The notes: generated by a model not told the origin, from the sequence alone. DNA of 20,174 nucleotides from an uncultured Acidobacteriota bacterium (GCA_946887105.1 CAMPKJ010000065.1:1-20174); one strand, 5' to 3'. Shown: positions 7,589-15,851, counted from the stretch's first letter. Numbers and translations are program-made.

Positions 7589-7981
7589 TTGGCTTTGGTT
7601 GAATACTACGGTACGGGTAGACGGAAGACGTCGACGGCGCGCGTGCACATTCGTCCGGGATCGGGTGCGATCACGGTCAACCGCCGCACGCTCGACAATT
7701 ACTTCGGCAACGAAGTGCTCAAGATGATCATCAAGCAGCCGCTCTCGCTGACGGAGACGGTCGACAAGTTCGACATCGTCGTCACGGTGGACGGCGGCGG
7801 CCCGAGCGGCCAGGCCGGCGCGATCCGTCACGGGATCTCCCGTGCGCTGCAGGTCTACAACCTCGAGCTGCGCAAGCGTCTCAAGAAGGCCGGTCTCCTC
7901 ACGCGCGATCCGCGCATGAAGGAGCGCAAGAAGTACGGCCAGAAGGGCGCCCGGGCGCGCTTCCAGTTCTCCAAGCGCTAG
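7589..7981 (+). CDS. rpsI: 30S ribosomal protein S9 (TTG start)
   Basis: S9 sits in the small-subunit head with its C-terminal tail reaching the P-site tRNA. The 130-residue protein has the [13 protein letters not shown] start, the [19 protein letters not shown] core (70-88), [19 protein letters not shown] and the conserved QFSKR end, whose terminal Lys-Arg contacts tRNA. No ATG is available. The TTG at 7589 is placed by a perfect AGGAGG (7578-7583) five bases upstream. It is co-transcribed with rplM and followed by a terminator. Confidence 0.97.
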   Translation: MALVEYYGTGRRKTSTARVHIRPGSGAITVNRRTLDNYFGNEVLKMIIKQPLSLTETVDKFDIVVTVDGGGPSGQAGAIRHGISRALQVYNLELRKRLKKAGLLTRDPRMKERKKYGQKGARARFQFSKR

Positions 7982-8017
7982 TTCCCATGTTCCGGTTTTT
8001 CTAAGGCGATTCACGAA

Positions 8018-8047
8018 GGGCAGGAGCTTCCGGGCTCCTGTCCTTTT
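8018..8047 (+). terminator. Terminator after rpsI
   Basis: A 10-bp stem with one G-U pair (GGGCAGGAGC at 8018-8027 with GCTCCTGTCC at 8034-8043) is followed by TTTTGTTTT. It ends the rplM-rpsI unit, so rpsB should have its own promoter in the 66 bases that follow. That stretch is AT-rich (TTTTTCAATATC) but shows no clear -35/-10 pair. Confidence 0.85.
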
Positions 8048-8113
8048 GTTTTGTAGCGGCAGTTCCGATCGTTTCGATTTCGATTTTTCAATATCTACAA
8101 AGGAGGAATTCAC

Positions 8114-8902
8114 TTGGCGGTCTCTATTACGATGAAAGAGCTTTTGGAGGCTGGCGTCCACTTCGGTCATCAGACCAAGCGCTGGAATCCGAAGATGAAG
8201 AAGTACATCTTCGGCAAGCGCAATGGGATCTACATCATTGACCTGCAGAAGACGCTGAAGCTCTTTAAGGAAGCTTCCGGGTTCATTGCCAACCTCGCAT
8301 CCCAGGGCAAACGCATCCTGTTTGTCGGCACCAAGCGTCAGGCGCAGGATGCCATTCTCGAGGAGGCCAACCGCTGCGGCATGTTCTACGTGAACAACCG
8401 CTGGCTGGGTGGCACTCTCACGAACTTCTCCACCGTCCGCAAGTCGATCGAGCGTCTCAAGGAGATCGAGTCGATCCTCGGCGACACGGAGAAGGAGATG
8501 TCCAAGAAAGAGCGCGCTGCCATGGACAAGGAGCGCGAGAAGCTGCAGAAAAACCTGATCGGAATCCGCGAGATGGACGGACTGCCCGATGCCCTCTTCG
8601 TGATCGATCCGAAGAAGGAGTACATCGCGGTCAAGGAAGCCAAGAAGCTCGGCATCCCGGTCGTCGCCATCGTCGACACCAACTGCGATCCGGAAGACAT
8701 CGACTACGTCATCCCGGGCAACGACGACGCGATCCGCGCGATCCGTCTGTTCACGCAGAAGATCGCCGACGCCTGCCTCGAGGGCTACAACCTGGCCGAG
8801 GAGAAGTACATCGGCGTCGAGGACAAGGGCGAGCCGCCGGCCGATGTGCCGATGCCCCTGGACGTCGATTCCGAGGCCATGCAGGCCGCTCCGGCGGTCT
8901 GA
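8114..8902 (+). CDS. rpsB: 30S ribosomal protein S2 (TTG start)
   Basis: S2 joins late in 30S assembly and is needed for S1 binding. The 262-residue protein shows [23 protein letters not shown] (residues 10-32), [64 protein letters not shown] and [12 protein letters not shown]...[13 protein letters not shown]. About 20 extra C-terminal residues (acidic, Pro/Ala-rich) exceed the E. coli length, which is common in other phyla. TTG 8114 is fixed by AGGAGG at 8101-8106 with a seven-base spacer; no usable ATG exists before the conserved N-terminus. tsf follows 90 bases later. Confidence 0.97.
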   Translation: MAVSITMKELLEAGVHFGHQTKRWNPKMKKYIFGKRNGIYIIDLQKTLKLFKEASGFIANLASQGKRILFVGTKRQAQDAILEEANRCGMFYVNNRWLGGTLTNFSTVRKSIERLKEIESILGDTEKEMSKKERAAMDKEREKLQKNLIGIREMDGLPDALFVIDPKKEYIAVKEAKKLGIPVVAIVDTNCDPEDIDYVIPGNDDAIRAIRLFTQKIADACLEGYNLAEEKYIGVEDKGEPPADVPMPLDVDSEAMQAAPAV

Positions 8903-8920
8903 TCCAATCAGCTTTTCTGC

Positions 8921-8948
8921 GAGGACGGGCGCTCCGGTGCCCGTCCTC
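8921..8948 (+). other. Intercistronic rpsB-tsf hairpin
   Basis: A perfect 10-bp GC-rich stem (GAGGACGGGC at 8921-8930 with GCCCGTCCTC at 8939-8948) has an 8-base loop and no T-tract. In E. coli the rpsB-tsf gap also contains an attenuating structure. Here it is more likely an RNA-stability or partial attenuation element than a full terminator. Confidence 0.6.
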
Positions 8949-8992
8949 CACCCTCCTCACGCGTTTCCCAATCCAACAAGAAGAGGTTTGAC

Positions 8993-9913
8993 ATGACCAT
9001 CAATCCAGCTCTCATCAAGCAGCTCCGCGAGCAGACCGGCGCCGGTTTCGCGGACGTCAAGAACGCGCTCACCGAGGCGAACGGCGACATGGAGCAGGCC
9101 ACCGTCATCCTTCGCAAGAAGGGTCTGGCCGCCGCCGGAAAGAAGGCCGGCCGCGTCACCGCCGAGGGCACCATCGCCGCGTACGTCAGCGGCAATAAGG
9201 GCGTGCTCGTCGAGGTGAACTGCGAGACCGACTTCGTCGGCCGCAACGAGAACTTCCGCAACTTCGCGCTGCAGGTGGCCGAGGTCATCGCGCAGAGCGA
9301 CGCGCAGACGGTCGAGGAGCTCCTCGCCGAAACCTGGCCGGGCTCGAGCGAGCCGGTGAGCCAGAAGGTCGCCGAGCAGATCGCCTCCATCAAGGAGAAC
9401 ATCTCCATCCGCCGGTTCGCGCGTTACGAATCGCCGGCCAATGCGACCATCGGCACCTACATCCACGGCGGCGGCAAGATCGGCGTCATGGTGGAGACCG
9501 TTGCGGCTTGCGGCGACAAGAACGCGACCATCGATGAAGTGGCCAAGGACATCGCCATGCACATCGCCGCGGCCGAGCCGCGCTTCCTCCGGCGCGAAGA
9601 CGTGACCGAGAAGGACCTCGAGACCGAGCGCGAGATCGCGCGCGACGCGGCCGCCAAGTCCGGCAAGCCGGAGAACATCGTCGAGAAGATGGTCACCGGC
9701 AAGATGGAGAAGTTCTACGGCGAGTTCTGCCTGCTCGAGCAGCCGTACATCCGCGATGACAAGTCCACCGTCACGCAGTACCTCAAGAGCCGCGGCAAGG
9801 AGTCGGGCTGCGACTACATGGTGACGCGCTTCACGCGCTACAAGCTCGGTGAAGGCATCGAGAAGCGCTCCGAGGATTTCGCCGCCGAAGTGGCGTCGTA
9901 CATCAATCAGTAA
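8993..9913 (+). CDS. tsf: Translation elongation factor Ts
   Basis: EF-Ts is the nucleotide-exchange factor that ejects GDP from EF-Tu. The 306-residue product has the N-terminal UBA-like domain (about 3-50, IKQLREQTGAGFADVKNAL), the catalytic TDFV motif (79-82, in NCETDFVGRN), and the core with YIHGGGKIGVMVE, DIAMHIAAAEPRFL and the C-terminal GEFCLLEQPYIRD. It is slightly longer than the E. coli protein (283). AAGAGG lies six bases before the ATG. The gene ends in a strong terminator. Its partner gene tuf is not in the window. Confidence 0.97.
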   Translation: MTINPALIKQLREQTGAGFADVKNALTEANGDMEQATVILRKKGLAAAGKKAGRVTAEGTIAAYVSGNKGVLVEVNCETDFVGRNENFRNFALQVAEVIAQSDAQTVEELLAETWPGSSEPVSQKVAEQIASIKENISIRRFARYESPANATIGTYIHGGGKIGVMVETVAACGDKNATIDEVAKDIAMHIAAAEPRFLRREDVTEKDLETEREIARDAAAKSGKPENIVEKMVTGKMEKFYGEFCLLEQPYIRDDKSTVTQYLKSRGKESGCDYMVTRFTRYKLGEGIEKRSEDFAAEVASYINQ

Positions 9914-9942
9914 TCGGCCGCAACAGCGCCGGTCCAGATAAG

Positions 9943-9966
9943 GGCGACCTTCGGGTCGCCTTTTTT
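9943..9966 (+). terminator. Terminator after tsf
   Basis: A GGCGACC/GGTCGCC 7-bp stem with a TTCG tetraloop (9943-9960) is followed by six T (9961-9966). It separates rpsB-tsf from the pyrH operon even though pyrH begins only 17 bases later. Confidence 0.92.
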
Positions 9967-9983
9967 GTTATAAACCGCCTCGC

Positions 9984-10715
9984 ATGACCGACGTGGCCCC
10001 GAAGTTCAAACGAATCCTTCTCAAACTTTCCGGTGAGGCGTTGATGGGCGGGCGGCATTCCGGCATCGACGCCGACGTGCTGGCGACCATCGCAGACGAG
10101 CTCGTGGAAGTCCATCACATGGGCGTCGAGATCGCCATCGTCATCGGCGGCGGCAACATCTTCCGCGGGGTCACCGGCGCGACGCAGGGAATCGATCGCG
10201 TCGCGGGCGATCACATGGGCATGCTCGCGACCGTGATCAACGCCATCGCATTGCAGGATGCGCTCGAACGCCGCGACATCCCCACGCGCGTCACAAGCGC
10301 CATCACCATGTCGGAAGTCGCCGAGCCGTTCCTTCGCCGCCGCGCCATCCGCCACCTCGAGAAACGCCGCGTCGTGATCTGCGCCGCCGGCACCGGCAAT
10401 CCATTCTTCACCACCGACTCCGCCGCCGCGTTGCGCGCCGCGGAGCTGAAGTGCGACATCATCTTCAAAGCGACGAAAGTCGACGGGATCTACACCGCCG
10501 ATCCGGAGAAGGATCCGAACGCGGAACGCCTGCCGCACGTCACCTATCACCGCGTCCTGGCCGAGCGCCTGCAGGTGATGGATGCCGCGGCCATCGACCT
10601 CGCGCGCGGCAGCTCGATCCCGATCTACATTTTTTCGCTGCGCCAGCAGGGCAACATCAAGCGGGCGTTGCTCGGGGAAGATGTCGGTTCGATCGTCACG
10701 GACGATGTAGCGTGA
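9984..10715 (+). CDS. pyrH: Uridylate kinase (UMP kinase)
   Basis: PyrH phosphorylates UMP to UDP with ATP and is the bacterial hexameric, amino-acid-kinase-type enzyme. In 243 residues: ILLKLSGEAL (11-20), VIGGGNIFRG (53-62), DHMGMLATVINA, the CAAGTGNPFFTTDSAAALRA nucleotide/UMP-binding region, KVDGIYTADPEKDP, and the MDAAAIDLAR segment near the C-terminus. No Shine-Dalgarno precedes ATG 9984. A TATAAA (9969-9974) right after the tsf terminator could be a -10 element giving a near-leaderless message. frr follows 21 bases downstream. Confidence 0.97.
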   Translation: MTDVAPKFKRILLKLSGEALMGGRHSGIDADVLATIADELVEVHHMGVEIAIVIGGGNIFRGVTGATQGIDRVAGDHMGMLATVINAIALQDALERRDIPTRVTSAITMSEVAEPFLRRRAIRHLEKRRVVICAAGTGNPFFTTDSAAALRAAELKCDIIFKATKVDGIYTADPEKDPNAERLPHVTYHRVLAERLQVMDAAAIDLARGSSIPIYIFSLRQQGNIKRALLGEDVGSIVTDDVA

Positions 10716-10736
10716 ATCTGTACGGGAGTCATCAAT

Positions 10737-11297
10737 ATGCCGATACCTGACGTACTCAAAGACGTGCAACACCGCATGGACAGCTCCATTCAGGCGCTCC
10801 ATGCGCACTTCAAGACGCTCCGCACCGGCCGCGCGAACGCGTCCATGCTGGACAGTGTGGTGGTCGACTACTACGGGACGCCCACGCCGCTGGCGCAGGC
10901 CGCGAGCATCAAAGTTCCCGAGGCCGCGCTGCTGGTGATCGAGCCGTGGGACAAGTCGATGGTCAGTCCGATCGAAAAGGCCATCCGCAACGCCGACCTC
11001 GGATTGAATCCCGCGTCCGACGGAAAAGTGATCCGCGTTCCCGTTCCGGCGCTCACCGAGGAGCGGCGCAAGGATCTCGTGAAAAAGGCGCACGTGATGG
11101 CCGAAGAGTCGCGCACCGCAATCCGTCAGGTGCGCCGCGACGGCAACGAGAAGATCAAGAAGCTGCTCAAGGACAAAACCATCTCCGAGGATGACGAAAA
11201 GCGCGCGGAGGCGGAGATCCAGAAGCTGACCGACAAGCACATCGATGAAGTGGCCGCGGTGCTGAAGCACAAGGAACAGGACATCATGGCGGTTTAG
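10737..11297 (+). CDS. frr: Ribosome recycling factor
   Basis: RRF splits post-termination ribosomes together with EF-G. The 186-residue protein, the usual length, shows the helix-1 HFKTLRTGRANASML (24-38), the VDYYGTPTPLAQAASI hinge/domain II start, IEPWDKS, IRNADLGLNPASDG, the PALTEERRKDLVKKA helix and the C-terminal KHIDEVAAVLKHKEQDIM. A GGGAG site lies eight bases before the ATG. The stop is three bases before ispD, so the two are translated together. Confidence 0.98.
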   Translation: MPIPDVLKDVQHRMDSSIQALHAHFKTLRTGRANASMLDSVVVDYYGTPTPLAQAASIKVPEAALLVIEPWDKSMVSPIEKAIRNADLGLNPASDGKVIRVPVPALTEERRKDLVKKAHVMAEESRTAIRQVRRDGNEKIKKLLKDKTISEDDEKRAEAEIQKLTDKHIDEVAAVLKHKEQDIMAV

Positions 11298-11300
11298 CGG

Positions 11301-11969
11301 ATGACGATCGCCGTCATCATCCCCGCCGCCGGCACCGGCACCCGTTTCGGCGGCCAGCTGCCGAAACAGTTTCATCCGCTGGCGGGCAAGCCGCTCATCC
11401 AGCACGTGATCGAGCGATTCCTGCTCGATGAAAACGTCACCCGAGTGATCGTGCCGGTCGCGGAGATGCTCCTCGGAAGTGTGAAAAACAGCGAGCGTGT
11501 GGTCTGGGTGGCCGGCGGGGCAACGCGGCAGCAGTCGGTGATCCGCGGACTCGCGGAAACGCGCGACGCGGAGCTGATCGCGGTCCATGACGCCGCGCGA
11601 CCATTGTTCAGCGAGGCAACGTTTCACGCGGTCGTGGCCGCGACGCGCGAGTTCGGAGCGGCGCTGCCGGTCGTGCCGGTCACCGATACGATTCACGCGA
11701 TGAGCGATGACGCGACCGTGCGGGAGACGCTCGATCGCTCGATGCTCGCGGCCGCGCAGACGCCGCAGTGTTTCCGCGCCGACATCCTGCGCGACATCCT
11801 CGTGCGCGCGCAGCTCGAAGGCATCGAAGGAACCGACGAGGCCGGACTGGCTGCGCGATTCGGCTACACCGTCAAGGCGGTGGCGGGCGATCCGCGCAAC
11901 CTGAAGATCACCGTCCCTGAGGATCTCGTCATCGCGGAGTCCTACCTGCAGCAGTGGAGTGACGCATGA
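11301..11969 (+). CDS. ispD: 2-C-methyl-D-erythritol 4-phosphate cytidylyltransferase
   Basis: IspD transfers CMP from CTP onto MEP, the third step of the MEP isoprenoid pathway. The 222-residue sequence has the nucleotide-binding N-terminus IIPAAGTGTRFGGQLPKQF (6-24), the AGGATRQQSV loop, the AVHDAARPL catalytic/metal segment, VVPVTDTIH, AAQTPQCFRADIL, EGTDEAGLA and LKITVPEDL. The ATG lies three bases after frr. Its TGA overlaps the ispF ATG (ATGA), matching the enzymes' neighbouring roles in one pathway. Confidence 0.96.
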   Translation: MTIAVIIPAAGTGTRFGGQLPKQFHPLAGKPLIQHVIERFLLDENVTRVIVPVAEMLLGSVKNSERVVWVAGGATRQQSVIRGLAETRDAELIAVHDAARPLFSEATFHAVVAATREFGAALPVVPVTDTIHAMSDDATVRETLDRSMLAAAQTPQCFRADILRDILVRAQLEGIEGTDEAGLAARFGYTVKAVAGDPRNLKITVPEDLVIAESYLQQWSDA

Positions 11970-12487
11970 ATCGCATCGGACAGGGCGTCGACATCCATCC
12001 GTTCGCTGACGTGAATGATCCCGGCTCTGCCGGGCGTCCGCTGATTCTCGGCGGCGTGCGCATCTCTGACAGCGGCGGCCTGGCTGGACATTCCGACGCC
12101 GACGCTGTGCTGCACGCCGTCACCGACGCGCTCCTCGGCGCGGCCGGCGCGGGCGACATCGGCCACTACTTCCCGTCCACCGACGAACGCTGGCGCAACG
12201 CCGATTCATCGCAGTTCGTGCGCGAGGCCAAGCGGATCCTCGACGAGATGAGCGCCGAGATCGCGAACGTCGACATCACCATCATCGCGCAGCAGCCGAA
12301 ACTCTCGCCGCATCGCGACGCGATGATCGCCTCGATCGCGCACCTGCTCAGCCTTCCCCAGGGTCACGTGAACGTGAAAGCCACCACGACCGATCACCTT
12401 GGGTTCATCGGCCGCGGCGAAGGCATCTGCGCGATGGCCATCGTGCTGGTCGAGCTTGCAAGCGAGATAGACTCCGCGCGTGGTTAG
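11966..12487 (+). CDS. ispF: 2-C-methyl-D-erythritol 2,4-cyclodiphosphate synthase
   Basis: IspF cyclises CDP-ME 2-phosphate to MEcPP with release of CMP. In 173 residues the zinc ligands Asp9, His11 (GVDIHPF) and His42 (AGHSDADAVLHAVTDALLGA) are present, followed by GDIGHYFPSTD, the IIAQQPKLSPH segment and the CDP-binding KATTTDHLGFIGRGEGI loop. The start overlaps ispD by four bases, and the last eight bases overlap the gltX start. IspE, the intervening step, is not in this window. Confidence 0.97.
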   Translation: MNRIGQGVDIHPFADVNDPGSAGRPLILGGVRISDSGGLAGHSDADAVLHAVTDALLGAAGAGDIGHYFPSTDERWRNADSSQFVREAKRILDEMSAEIANVDITIIAQQPKLSPHRDAMIASIAHLLSLPQGHVNVKATTTDHLGFIGRGEGICAMAIVLVELASEIDSARG

Positions 12488-13895
12488 AGTCCGATTCGCC
12501 CCATCTCCCACCGGCCACCTGCACGTCGGTGGTGCACGCACCGCGATCTTCAACTGGCTGTACGCGCGCCATCACGGCGGCGCGTTCATCATCCGTGTCG
12601 AAGACACCGATCAGGCGCGCTCGACGCGCGAGTCCGAGCGGATGGTGCTCGACGATCTGCGCTGGCTCGGACTCGATTGGGATGAGGGTCCCGAAATCGG
12701 CGGACCGCACGCGCCGTACCGGCAGAGCGAGCGTGTCGAGTTCTACGACCGTACCTCTCGCGAGCTGGTCGAGCGCGGCATCGCGTATCGATGCTATTGC
12801 AGTGAGGAAACGCTCGAGGCCAAACGGAAGCAGGCCGAAGTCGAAGGGCGGCCGCCGCATTACGACCTCACGTGTTGGTATGACCGGCGAAACGACGATG
12901 CGCCGCACGCGATTCGCTTTCACGTTCCAGATGATGGAGACGTCACGATCGATGACGAGATCCGCGGCGAGGTGACCTGGCGCAAGGAGTCGCTCGGCGA
13001 TTTCATCGTGGTGCGCTCCGACGGTCTGCCGACCTACAACTTCTGTGTGGTGGTCGACGATCACGACATGGAGATCACGAACGTCATTCGCGCCGAGGAG
13101 CATCTGACGAACACGCATCGCCAGGTGCTGATCTATCGCGCCATGGGATGGGACGTCCCGCGATTTGCGCACGTCTCGTTGATCCTCGGGCAGGACCGTA
13201 CCAAGCTCTCCAAGCGTCATGGCGCCACGTCGGTGTCTGCCTATGCCGAGGACGGATTTTTGCCCGATGCGATGGTGAACTACCTCACTCTTCTCGGATG
13301 GTCCTCGCCCGATGGACTGGATGTGTTTTCGCGGCAGTACGCCATCGAGAAGTTTTCGCTGGAGCGCGTCAACGCCGCGCCGGCGGTCTTCGATCCGCAG
13401 AAATTCGACTGGCTCAATGGCCAGTACATTCATGCCATGACGGCGGCCGAGCTCGTACCGCACGTGCTGCCGTTTTTCGATGTGCCGTGGCTCGAAGAGG
13501 GAATCGACGTCGTGAAGACCAGCGTGCATCGCCTGACGCAGTTCGCGGAGGCGCTGCGATTCGTGCTCGAGTACACGCCGCCGGATGTCGATCGCGCGTT
13601 CGCGGAGAAACTTGCCGAGGAACTGCGCGCGAACGGCACACCAACGGATGAGGCGAGCTACAAGGCGATGGTCGAGCGATTGAAGGTCACCACCGGCGCG
13701 AAAGGGAAGGCGCTGTTCATGCCGCTGCGGCTGGCGATCACCGGGATGGAGCACGGCCCGGAGCTCGTGCGATCGATCCCGCTGTTGCGGCACGCGAGCG
13801 AGCGCGATGAACGCGTGCTGTCGCCGCTCGCACGCGTCGAGCGCATTCTTGCCAGTGAGCAGTCCCCTCTCCCCGCTCCGCGGGGAGAGGGCTAG
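12480..13895 (+). CDS. gltX: Glutamyl-tRNA synthetase
   Basis: A class I synthetase that charges tRNA-Glu. It shows RFAPSPTGHLHVGG (5-18, HIGH-type motif HLHV), RVEDTDQARS, an E. coli-like zinc site (Cys105-x-Cys107, Tyr128, Cys132), the NVIRAEEHLTNTHRQ region and the KLSKR version of KMSKS (242-246). The anticodon-binding domain follows and ends LSPLARVERILAS. GTG 12480 overlaps ispF by eight bases and gives the exact family N-terminus. The last dozen residues (SEQSPLPAPRGEG) and the stop codon come from a REP-like palindrome rather than from conserved gltX sequence, so the original stop has probably been replaced. Confidence 0.96.
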   Translation: MVRVRFAPSPTGHLHVGGARTAIFNWLYARHHGGAFIIRVEDTDQARSTRESERMVLDDLRWLGLDWDEGPEIGGPHAPYRQSERVEFYDRTSRELVERGIAYRCYCSEETLEAKRKQAEVEGRPPHYDLTCWYDRRNDDAPHAIRFHVPDDGDVTIDDEIRGEVTWRKESLGDFIVVRSDGLPTYNFCVVVDDHDMEITNVIRAEEHLTNTHRQVLIYRAMGWDVPRFAHVSLILGQDRTKLSKRHGATSVSAYAEDGFLPDAMVNYLTLLGWSSPDGLDVFSRQYAIEKFSLERVNAAPAVFDPQKFDWLNGQYIHAMTAAELVPHVLPFFDVPWLEEGIDVVKTSVHRLTQFAEALRFVLEYTPPDVDRAFAEKLAEELRANGTPTDEASYKAMVERLKVTTGAKGKALFMPLRLAITGMEHGPELVRSIPLLRHASERDERVLSPLARVERILASEQSPLPAPRGEG

Positions 13896-13904
13896 GGTGA
13901 GGGG
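13864..13904 (+). repeat. REP-like palindrome overlapping the gltX 3' end and pyrD ribosome binding site
   Basis: CCCTCTCCCCGC (13865-13876) pairs perfectly with its complement (13880-13891) around TCC, followed by the tail CTAGGGTGAGGGG (13892-13904). This palindrome-plus-AGGGTGAGGGG form resembles a REP-type intergenic repeat common in many bacterial genomes (from memory). It supplies the gltX TAG (13893-13895) and the GAGGGG Shine-Dalgarno of pyrD. Confidence 0.7.
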
Positions 13905-13909
13905 CGCCG

Positions 13910-14878
13910 GTGTACGCGCTTCTGCGTCGAGCGCTCTTCCACCTCGACCCGGAGTCCGCGCACGAATTCACGGCACGGCAGATGGAGCAGCTGCAGCAGA
14001 TCCCGATCGTGCTTCGCGCGCTCGAACGGTACTGCCGCCCGCCGGCATCCGCCGCGCGCACGCTTTTCGGGCGGCGCTTCCGCTCGCCCATCGGAATCGC
14101 CGGCGGCTTCGACAAGAACGCGACCATGATGCCGTTCCTCGCGGCGCTGGGGTTCGGCTTCATCGAGGTCGGAACGGTGACGCTCAACCCGCAGCCAGGA
14201 AATCCGAAGCCGCGCCTGTTCCGCTATCCGAAGAATCAGGCGCTCATCAATCGTCTCGGCTTCAATAACGACGGTGCGGATGCAGTCGCGGAGCGGTTGC
14301 GCGACTGGGATCGCCGCGTACCGACGTTCGTGAATGTCGGCAAGAATCGCGACGTCCCTCTCGAGGGTGCCACCGAGGCGTATGTCGAATGCTATCGGCG
14401 CGTCGCGCCGTATGCCGATGCGGCGGTGCTCAATCTGTCGTCGCCGAACACGCCCGGATTGCGCGATCTGCAACGTCCCGAACATCTCGAAGAGCTGCTG
14501 GCCGCGGTGCGCTCGGTTCGGAGCGGCCCGGTGCTGATCAAGATCGCGCCCGATCTCGATGACGCCCAGATCCAGGAGATCTCCGAGATCTGTGTGCGAC
14601 TCGCCGACGGCATGATCTGCACGAACACGACCCTCGATCGGCTGCCGGGCATGAACGAGACCGGCGGGCTCTCCGGAAAACCTCTGTTGTCCAAATCGAC
14701 GAACGTCCTTGCAAAGGTCCGCGAGGCCGTCGGCCCGGACTATCCATTGATCGGCGTCGGCGGTGTTTTCACCGCGGACGACGTACGCGCGAAAATCGCG
14801 GCCGGTGCGAACCTCGTTCAGGTGTATACGGGATTCGTGTACGAGGGACCGCTTCTTGCCAGAAGGCTTGCCCGATGA
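13910..14878 (+). CDS. pyrD: Dihydroorotate dehydrogenase (quinone), class 2
   Basis: PyrD oxidises dihydroorotate to orotate at the inner membrane, passing electrons to quinone. The N-terminus MYALLRRALFHLDPESAHEF matches the amphipathic membrane-binding helices of class 2 enzymes. FMN-site pieces follow: GIAGGFDKNA (62-71), EVGTVTLNPQPGNPKPRLFR, NRLGFNND, VNVGKN, catalytic-serine region NLSSPNTPGLR (175-185), KIAPDL, TNTT, GGLSGKPL, IGVGGV and QVYTGF. GTG 13910 is chosen because this conserved N-terminus starts there; its GAGGGG ribosome binding site lies inside the REP-like repeat. The stop overlaps rlmB as ATGA. Confidence 0.96.
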   Translation: MYALLRRALFHLDPESAHEFTARQMEQLQQIPIVLRALERYCRPPASAARTLFGRRFRSPIGIAGGFDKNATMMPFLAALGFGFIEVGTVTLNPQPGNPKPRLFRYPKNQALINRLGFNNDGADAVAERLRDWDRRVPTFVNVGKNRDVPLEGATEAYVECYRRVAPYADAAVLNLSSPNTPGLRDLQRPEHLEELLAAVRSVRSGPVLIKIAPDLDDAQIQEISEICVRLADGMICTNTTLDRLPGMNETGGLSGKPLLSKSTNVLAKVREAVGPDYPLIGVGGVFTADDVRAKIAAGANLVQVYTGFVYEGPLLARRLAR

Positions 14879-15588
14879 TCGTTTACGGCGCCAATCCCGT
14901 CATGGAAGCCATCCGCGCGCATCCCGACCGCGTGCGCTACGTCGGCATCACCCGCGAGCAGCGCGACCGGATGCAGAAGCTGATCGCGGCCGCGCAGCAG
15001 GCCAACGTCACCATCCGCATCCTCACCACGAACGAGCTCGGCAAACTCGCCGGCCGCGGCGTTCATAACGGCGTCGTCGCCGAAGTGACCGACACCGTCT
15101 ATGCCGATTTTCACGACACCGTGCATCGCGAGGAGACGAAGTTCGTGCTGATCCTGGACGGCATCACCGATCCACAGAACTTCGGCGCGATCCTGCGCGT
15201 CGCGGACGCGTTCGGCGTCGACCTCGTCGTCACTCCCGAACACGAAAGCGTAGGCCTGACCCCCACGGCCGTGAAGGCCTCCGCCGGCGCCTCGCAATGG
15301 GTGTCGGTCGCGCAAGTGACCAACCTCGCCCGCGCGATCGAGATGCTCAAGGAGCAGGGGTATTGGATCTATGCCGCGGCCGCCGGCGGGGACCGCGCCG
15401 ACAGGATCGACTTCAGCGGCAAAGTCGCGCTCGTGCTCGGCAGCGAGGGCAAAGGCGTGCGCAAGAACGTCCTCGAGCACTGCGACCGCACCGTCGGCAT
15501 CCCGATGTTCGGACACGTCGACTCACTGAATGTGGCCGCGGCGACGGCCGTGCTCTGTTATGAGGTCATCCGGCAGACGCGACAGTGA
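14875..15588 (+). CDS. rlmB: 23S rRNA (guanosine-2'-O-)-methyltransferase, RlmB/TrmH-type SPOUT family
   Basis: This enzyme uses S-adenosylmethionine to methylate a ribose 2'-OH; RlmB acts on G2251 in the 23S rRNA P-loop. The 237-residue product has an N-terminal L30e-like RNA-binding domain (about 1-75, YGANPVMEAI) and a SPOUT domain with motif 1 LDGITDPQNFGAILR (94-108), motif 2 LGSEGKGVR (188-196) and motif 3 IPMFGHVDSLNVAAA (209-223), which forms the knot. The exact target (rRNA versus tRNA) cannot be settled by motif alone; the N-terminal domain favours RlmB. ATG overlaps the pyrD stop, making this the last gene of the pyrH-rlmB run. Confidence 0.88.
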   Translation: MIVYGANPVMEAIRAHPDRVRYVGITREQRDRMQKLIAAAQQANVTIRILTTNELGKLAGRGVHNGVVAEVTDTVYADFHDTVHREETKFVLILDGITDPQNFGAILRVADAFGVDLVVTPEHESVGLTPTAVKASAGASQWVSVAQVTNLARAIEMLKEQGYWIYAAAAGGDRADRIDFSGKVALVLGSEGKGVRKNVLEHCDRTVGIPMFGHVDSLNVAAATAVLCYEVIRQTRQ

Positions 15589-15629
15589 CGAAGACATCGT
15601 GAACCGTCCGAATCCGGAATAGCTCCCTG

Positions 15630-15658
15630 TTGCGTGGCGTTCGGCACTCTGCTATAAC
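15630..15658 (+). promoter_or_regulatory. Candidate promoter of the tRNA-rpmG-secE-nusG cluster
   Basis: TTGCGT (15630-15635), a 17-bp spacer and TATAAC (15653-15658) with an extended-10 TG (15650-15651) lie in the 163-base gap after rlmB. The predicted start near 15665 precedes the first tRNA by about 87 bases. The gap is otherwise without a coding frame. Confidence 0.45.
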
Positions 15659-15751
15659 CCGCAGTTCTTCGGCCGCGCCGTAGCAGCTCATCACGCAGCT
15701 ATCGTCAGAGGCTGGTTGTGTCTTTGAAATCAGTACATTATCGGAATTGGC

Positions 15752-15827
15752 GCTGGCATAGCTCAGTTGGTAGAGCAGCTGATTTGTAATCAGCAGGTCG
15801 CGGGTTCGAGTCCCGTCGCCAGCTCCA
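15752..15827 (+). tRNA. tRNA-Thr (anticodon TGT)
   Basis: A 76-base cloverleaf: D stem GCTC/GAGC, anticodon stem GCTGA/TCAGC with loop TTTGTAA (anticodon TGT), T loop TTCGAGT, encoded CCA. The acceptor pairs at six of seven positions, with an A-C mismatch at the 7-66 position. It is first of four tRNAs in the classical Thr-Tyr-Gly-Thr order. Confidence 0.96.
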
Positions 15828-15851
15828 AAGAACGAAGAAAGCTCGACTCGG

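Noticed and set aside
9903..11696. 597-residue reverse-strand frame
   Set aside because: Antisense shadow of pyrH, frr and ispD, all of which have clear family motifs; composition (Arg, Asp, His, Gly) is typical of high-GC antisense frames.
12405..13793. 462-residue reverse-strand frame
   Set aside because: Antisense to gltX; no recognisable motif.
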